Positions 4,570 to 7,955 of a stretch of 7,955 nt of DNA are shown in pieces. The notes beneath the pieces were generated by a model. It saw nothing but the letters and a program-made list of their open reading frames with translations. It was not told the DNA's origin and did not search any database. The position numbers were made by a program, and so were the translations under genes. The stretch is taken from NCBI GenBank assembly GCA_020029455.1, contig JAIBJH010000112.1, forward strand, positions 1 through 7,955, in the 5' to 3' direction. The stretch's first letter is position 1. Each line of letters begins with the position of its first letter. This DNA is from Hyphomicrobiales bacterium. GTDB taxonomy: Bacteria > Pseudomonadota > Alphaproteobacteria > Rhizobiales > Aestuariivirgaceae.

Positions 4570-7292
4570 TGGGACGGCTCTTCAAGTTGTTCCGGCCGCG
4601 ACAGGCCAACGCCCAGGGGCTCTCCGGCTGGAACCGGGACCGGATCGCCAACCTCATAGGCATTGTTGCCATTCTCTGCCTGGGTGCTGCCCTGTACTTT
4701 TCCGACGACACGAAGTTGCTGATGCCGGGACCGCTTGCGAGCGGTCACAGCGCCATCAAAGAATGCAGCGCCTGCCACACCAAGAGCGGAACCAGCAAGA
4801 CAGGTTGGATTCATGGGCTTGTCGCCGGTAATCCTCTTGCTGACAGCAAAGCTTGCCTATCCTGTCACCGGATGCCGAACACGGCCTTCAATGCGCACAG
4901 CGCTTCCCCCGAGGTCCTGCAGCGGAGCACCAAGCGGCTGACGAAGTTGGCGACACCGTCCACCGCGCCGGTTTCGGCCATCGCCCAGAACATCGCATTC
5001 CCCATGAAGGATGTCGTTGCGGACAAACTCGTTTGCGCAACCTGCCACCAGGAGCACAAAGGCAGAAATTTCGACCTGAACAAGATTTCCAACGAGCAGT
5101 GCCGTTCATGTCATGTGGTGCAGTTCGACAGCTTTGACGGCAATCACCCGCAATTCCAGAACTATCCCTTCAGGCGCCGCACCCGCATCATCTATGACCA
5201 CGCCTCGCATTTCAGCAAACACTACCCTGAAGTGGCGAAGAAGGATCCAGGAAAACTCGTCCCCGAAAACTGTTCGACCTGCCATAACAGCAATGCCGAC
5301 AGGCGCGTGATGGATGTGGCACCGTTCGAGCGGACCTGCACTGCCTGCCACCTTGACCAGATCGCCGGCAAGGAGCGGGTCAGCGGTCCGAAAGGCGTTG
5401 CGTTCCTGGCCCTTCCCGGCCTTGACCTGGAAACACTCAGGCAAAAGAACGCGGCGATCGGCGAATGGCCGGAAGAATCAGAAGCCGCCCTCACGCCTTT
5501 CATGAAACTGATGATCAGCCGCAGCGAAGAGGGCCGCTCTCTGGTCGAGGCCGTAGACAAGCTGAACCTCCAGGATCTGGCCAGTGCAAGCGACAGCGAT
5601 ATTCAAGCGGTGACGAAGCTGGCTTGGGAAATCAAGGGGCTTTACTATGCACTGATCAAGAACAAGGCGTCAGACGTTCTTGCCGGTCTCGATATCGGCG
5701 GCAAGTCGAAGAGGAATGCAACTCTTATTGCCGATCTGACCGCCAGCATGCCGCGTGACGTGATCGCCAGCGCACAACAGGAATGGCTGCCCCGCCTCGC
5801 TGGGGAAACGGCTCTTGGCCCGGGAGCTGGCGCAAAACAACTGAGCAGCATCAGCACGCCTGCGGTGGAAACCAATGATCCGGATGCATCAGGCGGCGAG
5901 GCCGCTCCAGAAACCGAGGCGACGGCAGCAGAAACCGATAGCGCAGACGGAGTTGCCGCGAATAGCAATGAGACGGTGTGCAAGGACGAAGAGCCGAGCG
6001 CCAGCGAAGCTAAAGCCGAAGAAAAGGAAGAGCAACCCGAAGAAGTTGCCAGCGAGGGGGAAACACTTTCCTTGTACGATGACGTCGTCGCGTCGGCAGA
6101 TGGGCGCATTGTCTTGCAGAACGGCACGCCCCGCCAGATCAAGGCGCGTACCAAGAAGACCAAGAAAAAAGCTGCGCCGGACAATGAATCGAAAGACGAA
6201 TCCGCCGGCGGTAACAAGCAAGAGCCTTGCGTCGAGGGTGAACCAGCCGCCGAGCAGGTGGCCAGTGCGGAACCTGCTGGCGAGGCCAGCACTGCAAAAG
6301 CTGAGCCCGCCGCGGATATTCCTGAGACCACCGCAGAGCCTTCAGAGGCCAATGCAGAAACTCCCGAGGCTACTGCGGAAGCTCCAGCGGCCACAGCAGA
6401 AGTGCCGGCGGCCGCCGCAGAACCTCCTGCTGCGCCCAGCGGCCAACAGGATGACTTGCTCTTCCCAACGGAGGAAGAGCTTCGCGCCAACAATCTGGAC
6501 GGCGATGCCTTCAAGAAGGCAGGTGAGGCAGGCGAATCCGTGCCCGTAGCCAAAGCACCTGAAGCTGCGGCACCCGCAGACGCTGCGGCTACGGAAAAGC
6601 AGGACGCTCCCAGCGCTGAAGCGGAAGCAAATGCCGCAGAGGCTGAACCTGCCCCGGCTGCAACTCCGGCACCTGTGCCAACCCCAAATGAATCTCAAAG
6701 TGCCGCAGCGCCAGCACCAGGCATCGAAAGCGATGTGGACCCAGAGACTTGGGCTGACTATGGCGGCTGGTACAGGCAGGATTACTCAATTTACTACCGT
6801 CCCGCAGGTCACAAGGACAAGTTCATCTACTCATGGCTTGTGCTGACTGGCCGCCTCGCCCCGGAAGGAAGCAACAGTGCGGCAGCGGAAGTTTTCAGTT
6901 CCCTCACCAACAAGGAAGCCCAAGGCTCCTGCACGAAATGCCACAGCGTTGATGACAACCGGGACAAAGGGAAATCAGTCAACTTCACCCCGGTTTCACT
7001 CACCAGCAAACGGGGCCGCTTCACCAATTTCATTCATGAGCCGCATCTGGGCGCCATGGACGATCGCGGTTGTCTGACCTGCCACGCCCTCGGAAAGAAT
7101 CGCCCCTATCTAAAGAGTTATGAGCAGGGCAACCCCAGGAAATTTGCGCAAGAGTTCAGTACAGTGAAGAAAGATCTGTGCCAGACCTGTCATACGCAGG
7201 GCGCCGCGCGCCAGGATTGCCTGATGTGTCACAAGTATCACGTGAACGGCTCAACCATGCCGGTCTTGAAGACGAAATTCCCGGTTCAATAG
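4569..7292 (+). CDS. Membrane-anchored decahaem cytochrome c split by a long disordered linker
   Basis: 907 residues from the ATG at 4569, which overlaps the cytochrome b stop. A single membrane helix (~28-44) after a basic start is an uncleaved anchor, leaving the rest in the periplasm. Six CxxCH motifs follow in the N-terminal part: 66-70, 96-100, 156-160, 178-182, 235-239 and 257-261. Four more lie at the C-terminus: 788-792, 835-839, 871-875 and 884-888. The opening MPGPLASGH...CSACH and the paired motifs resemble the cytochrome c3/doubled-CxxCH class. Residues ~262-430 are a haem-free, mainly helical region. Residues ~431-720 are Ala/Glu/Pro-rich, strongly acidic and probably disordered, with a basic patch (521-535), lone cysteines at 471 and 554, a heptad repeat (586-620) and a possible helix (629-650). 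An aromatic-rich module (727-760) precedes the last four motifs. The likely role is to pass electrons from the membrane cytochrome b across the periplasm. The partner beyond it is unknown. Confidence 0.88.
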   Translation: MGRLFKLFRPRQANAQGLSGWNRDRIANLIGIVAILCLGAALYFSDDTKLLMPGPLASGHSAIKECSACHTKSGTSKTGWIHGLVAGNPLADSKACLSCHRMPNTAFNAHSASPEVLQRSTKRLTKLATPSTAPVSAIAQNIAFPMKDVVADKLVCATCHQEHKGRNFDLNKISNEQCRSCHVVQFDSFDGNHPQFQNYPFRRRTRIIYDHASHFSKHYPEVAKKDPGKLVPENCSTCHNSNADRRVMDVAPFERTCTACHLDQIAGKERVSGPKGVAFLALPGLDLETLRQKNAAIGEWPEESEAALTPFMKLMISRSEEGRSLVEAVDKLNLQDLASASDSDIQAVTKLAWEIKGLYYALIKNKASDVLAGLDIGGKSKRNATLIADLTASMPRDVIASAQQEWLPRLAGETALGPGAGAKQLSSISTPAVETNDPDASGGEAAPETEATAAETDSADGVAANSNETVCKDEEPSASEAKAEEKEEQPEEVASEGETLSLYDDVVASADGRIVLQNGTPRQIKARTKKTKKKAAPDNESKDESAGGNKQEPCVEGEPAAEQVASAEPAGEASTAKAEPAADIPETTAEPSEANAETPEATAEAPAATAEVPAAAAEPPAAPSGQQDDLLFPTEEELRANNLDGDAFKKAGEAGESVPVAKAPEAAAPADAAATEKQDAPSAEAEANAAEAEPAPAATPAPVPTPNESQSAAAPAPGIESDVDPETWADYGGWYRQDYSIYYRPAGHKDKFIYSWLVLTGRLAPEGSNSAAAEVFSSLTNKEAQGSCTKCHSVDDNRDKGKSVNFTPVSLTSKRGRFTNFIHEPHLGAMDDRGCLTCHALGKNRPYLKSYEQGNPRKFAQEFSTVKKDLCQTCHTQGAARQDCLMCHKYHVNGSTMPVLKTKFPVQ
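5859..6728 (+). other. Region encoding the low-complexity Ala/Glu/Pro linker of the decahaem protein
   Basis: About 290 codons (residues 431-720) dominated by Ala, Glu, Pro, Ser and Thr with almost no aromatic residues and no haem motif. The composition also opens long antisense reading frames, which are not genes. Island segments inside it are a short ordered-looking stretch with a following basic patch (498-535) and an amphipathic-looking stretch (629-650). Confidence 0.8.
6324..6428 (+). repeat. Five degenerate 21-bp repeats encoding a heptad [EA]AxAExP
   Basis: Residues 586-620 of the decahaem protein read as five 7-residue units: ETTAEPS, EANAETP, EATAEAP, AATAEVP and AAAAEPP. The DNA copies have diverged at third positions, so this is an older repeat than the 42-bp array in the reductase gene. 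Confidence 0.75.
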
Positions 7293-7316
7293 CCTTCGGA
7301 ATCTGCCCCTGCCATG

Positions 7317-7955
7317 TCAAGGCTTGGCATGCTCGAGCTCATCCTTAACGGATTTGATGAAGGCTGCCGCATTGTATCCATCAACAATGCGGTGGTCGAA
7401 AGAGGAAGAGAGGTTCATCATCCTGCGGATGACAACGGCTCCATCGATGACGACGGGACGTTCGGCAAGCTTGTTGACGCCGATGATGGCGACTTCCGGC
7501 GGGTTGATGATGGGCGTTGCCACGATGCCGCCAAGCGCTCCAAGACTTGTAACGGTAATGGTGGAGCCTGTGAGTTCCTTCGGGTTGGATTTGCCGTCGC
7601 GGGCTTCGGCGCTCAGACGGGTAATGTCGCTGGCAAGCTGCCGGAGGTCCTTGTCCTGTGCATTATGGATGACCGGCACGAGAAGGCCGCGCTCGGTCTG
7701 CGTGGCGATGCCGACGTGAACGGGTGTGAAACGGCGGATGACGCCCTGCTGTTCGAAAAAGTGGGCATTGACACCAGGATGCTGTCCGATGCTTTTGATC
7801 ACCGCACGGACCACAAAGGGCAAGATGGTGAGACGCTGGCCCTCGCCCTGCTCCGTGTTCATACGGGCACGCAGTTTCTCGAGCGCCGTCAAGTCAACTT
7901 CCTCGACATATGTGAAATGCGGGACGCGGCGCTTGGATGCCAGCATGCGCTCTGC
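7317..7955 (-). CDS. bkdB: Branched-chain 2-oxoacid dehydrogenase E2, acyltransferase domain (5' end outside the window)
   Basis: Partial gene: the frame is open through base 7955, so the lipoyl and E1/E3-binding domains lie beyond the window. The 212 visible residues are nearly the whole catalytic domain, which moves acyl groups from lipoamide to CoA in the cytoplasmic branched-chain ketoacid dehydrogenase complex (Val, Ile and Leu breakdown). VPHFTYVEEVD near the visible start, GSTITVTSLGALGG, the NPPEVAIIGVNK stretch and MMNLSSSFDHRIVDG match BkdB-type E2 proteins as I know them. The catalytic histidine of HRxxDG is encoded at 7392-7394 and the motif aspartate at 7380-7382, so the active site is intact. 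An internal ATG at 7944-7946 is not the start, since coding sequence continues upstream of it. It converges on the decahaem gene with a 24-base gap and is functionally unrelated to it. The BkdB assignment over PdhC/SucB rests on recalled sequence likeness. Confidence 0.92.
   Translation of the reverse strand, partial: AERMLASKRRVPHFTYVEEVDLTALEKLRARMNTEQGEGQRLTILPFVVRAVIKSIGQHPGVNAHFFEQQGVIRRFTPVHVGIATQTERGLLVPVIHNAQDKDLRQLASDITRLSAEARDGKSNPKELTGSTITVTSLGALGGIVATPIINPPEVAIIGVNKLAERPVVIDGAVVIRRMMNLSSSFDHRIVDGYNAAAFIKSVKDELEHAKP

Noticed and set aside
5645..6553. A 302-codon minus-strand frame rich in Ser and Ala
   Set aside because: It mirrors the Ala/Glu/Pro-rich linker of the decahaem gene; it is composition-driven and has no domain signature.
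7293..7332. An inverted repeat (TGCCA/TGGCA with CAAGGCTTG inside) as a two-way terminator
   Set aside because: The arms compete with each other, the stem is short and bulged, and no T-tract follows on either strand. The 24-base convergent gap has no clear terminator.

Overview
The window holds most of a multihaem cytochrome gene cluster, probably from an alphaproteobacterium. The lineage is an inference from moderately GC-rich codon use and the style of the proteins; no rRNA or taxonomic marker is present. Left to right: (1) the 5' part of a minus-strand gene for an exported c-type cytochrome with at least four CxxCH motifs, cut by the left edge; (2) a 401-base divergent spacer; (3) a plus-strand run of four genes: a soluble 2Fe-2S/FAD/NAD(P)H reductase, a secreted tetrahaem c554-like cytochrome, a five-helix membrane cytochrome b with two pairs of histidines, and a 907-residue membrane-anchored decahaem cytochrome; (4) the 3' end of a convergent minus-strand gene for a branched-chain 2-oxoacid dehydrogenase E2 (bkdB), an unrelated metabolic gene that marks the cluster border.

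The four plus-strand genes look like one transcription unit: the reductase and tetrahaem genes appear to overlap by 53 bases, the gap to the cytochrome b gene is 94 bases, and the cytochrome b stop overlaps the decahaem start (TGATG). Taken together the parts form a plausible electron conduit across the inner membrane: NAD(P)H to FAD and 2Fe-2S in the cytoplasm, two b haems in the membrane, then periplasmic c haems (4 + 10, plus at least 4 from the divergent gene). The direction of flow and the terminal donor or acceptor cannot be read from the sequence. No outer-membrane porin, catalytic oxidoreductase with an identifiable substrate, or cytochrome maturation gene is in the window.

Two proteins carry unusual disordered segments. 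The reductase has a 136-residue C-terminal extension containing six exact-length 14-residue repeats (42 bp units). The decahaem protein has its six N-terminal haem motifs separated from its four C-terminal ones by about 525 residues, of which about 290 are Ala/Glu/Pro-rich low complexity with a short heptad repeat, a basic patch and two lone cysteines. These features and the split flavoprotein/cytochrome b arrangement are the strongest candidates for something not yet described.
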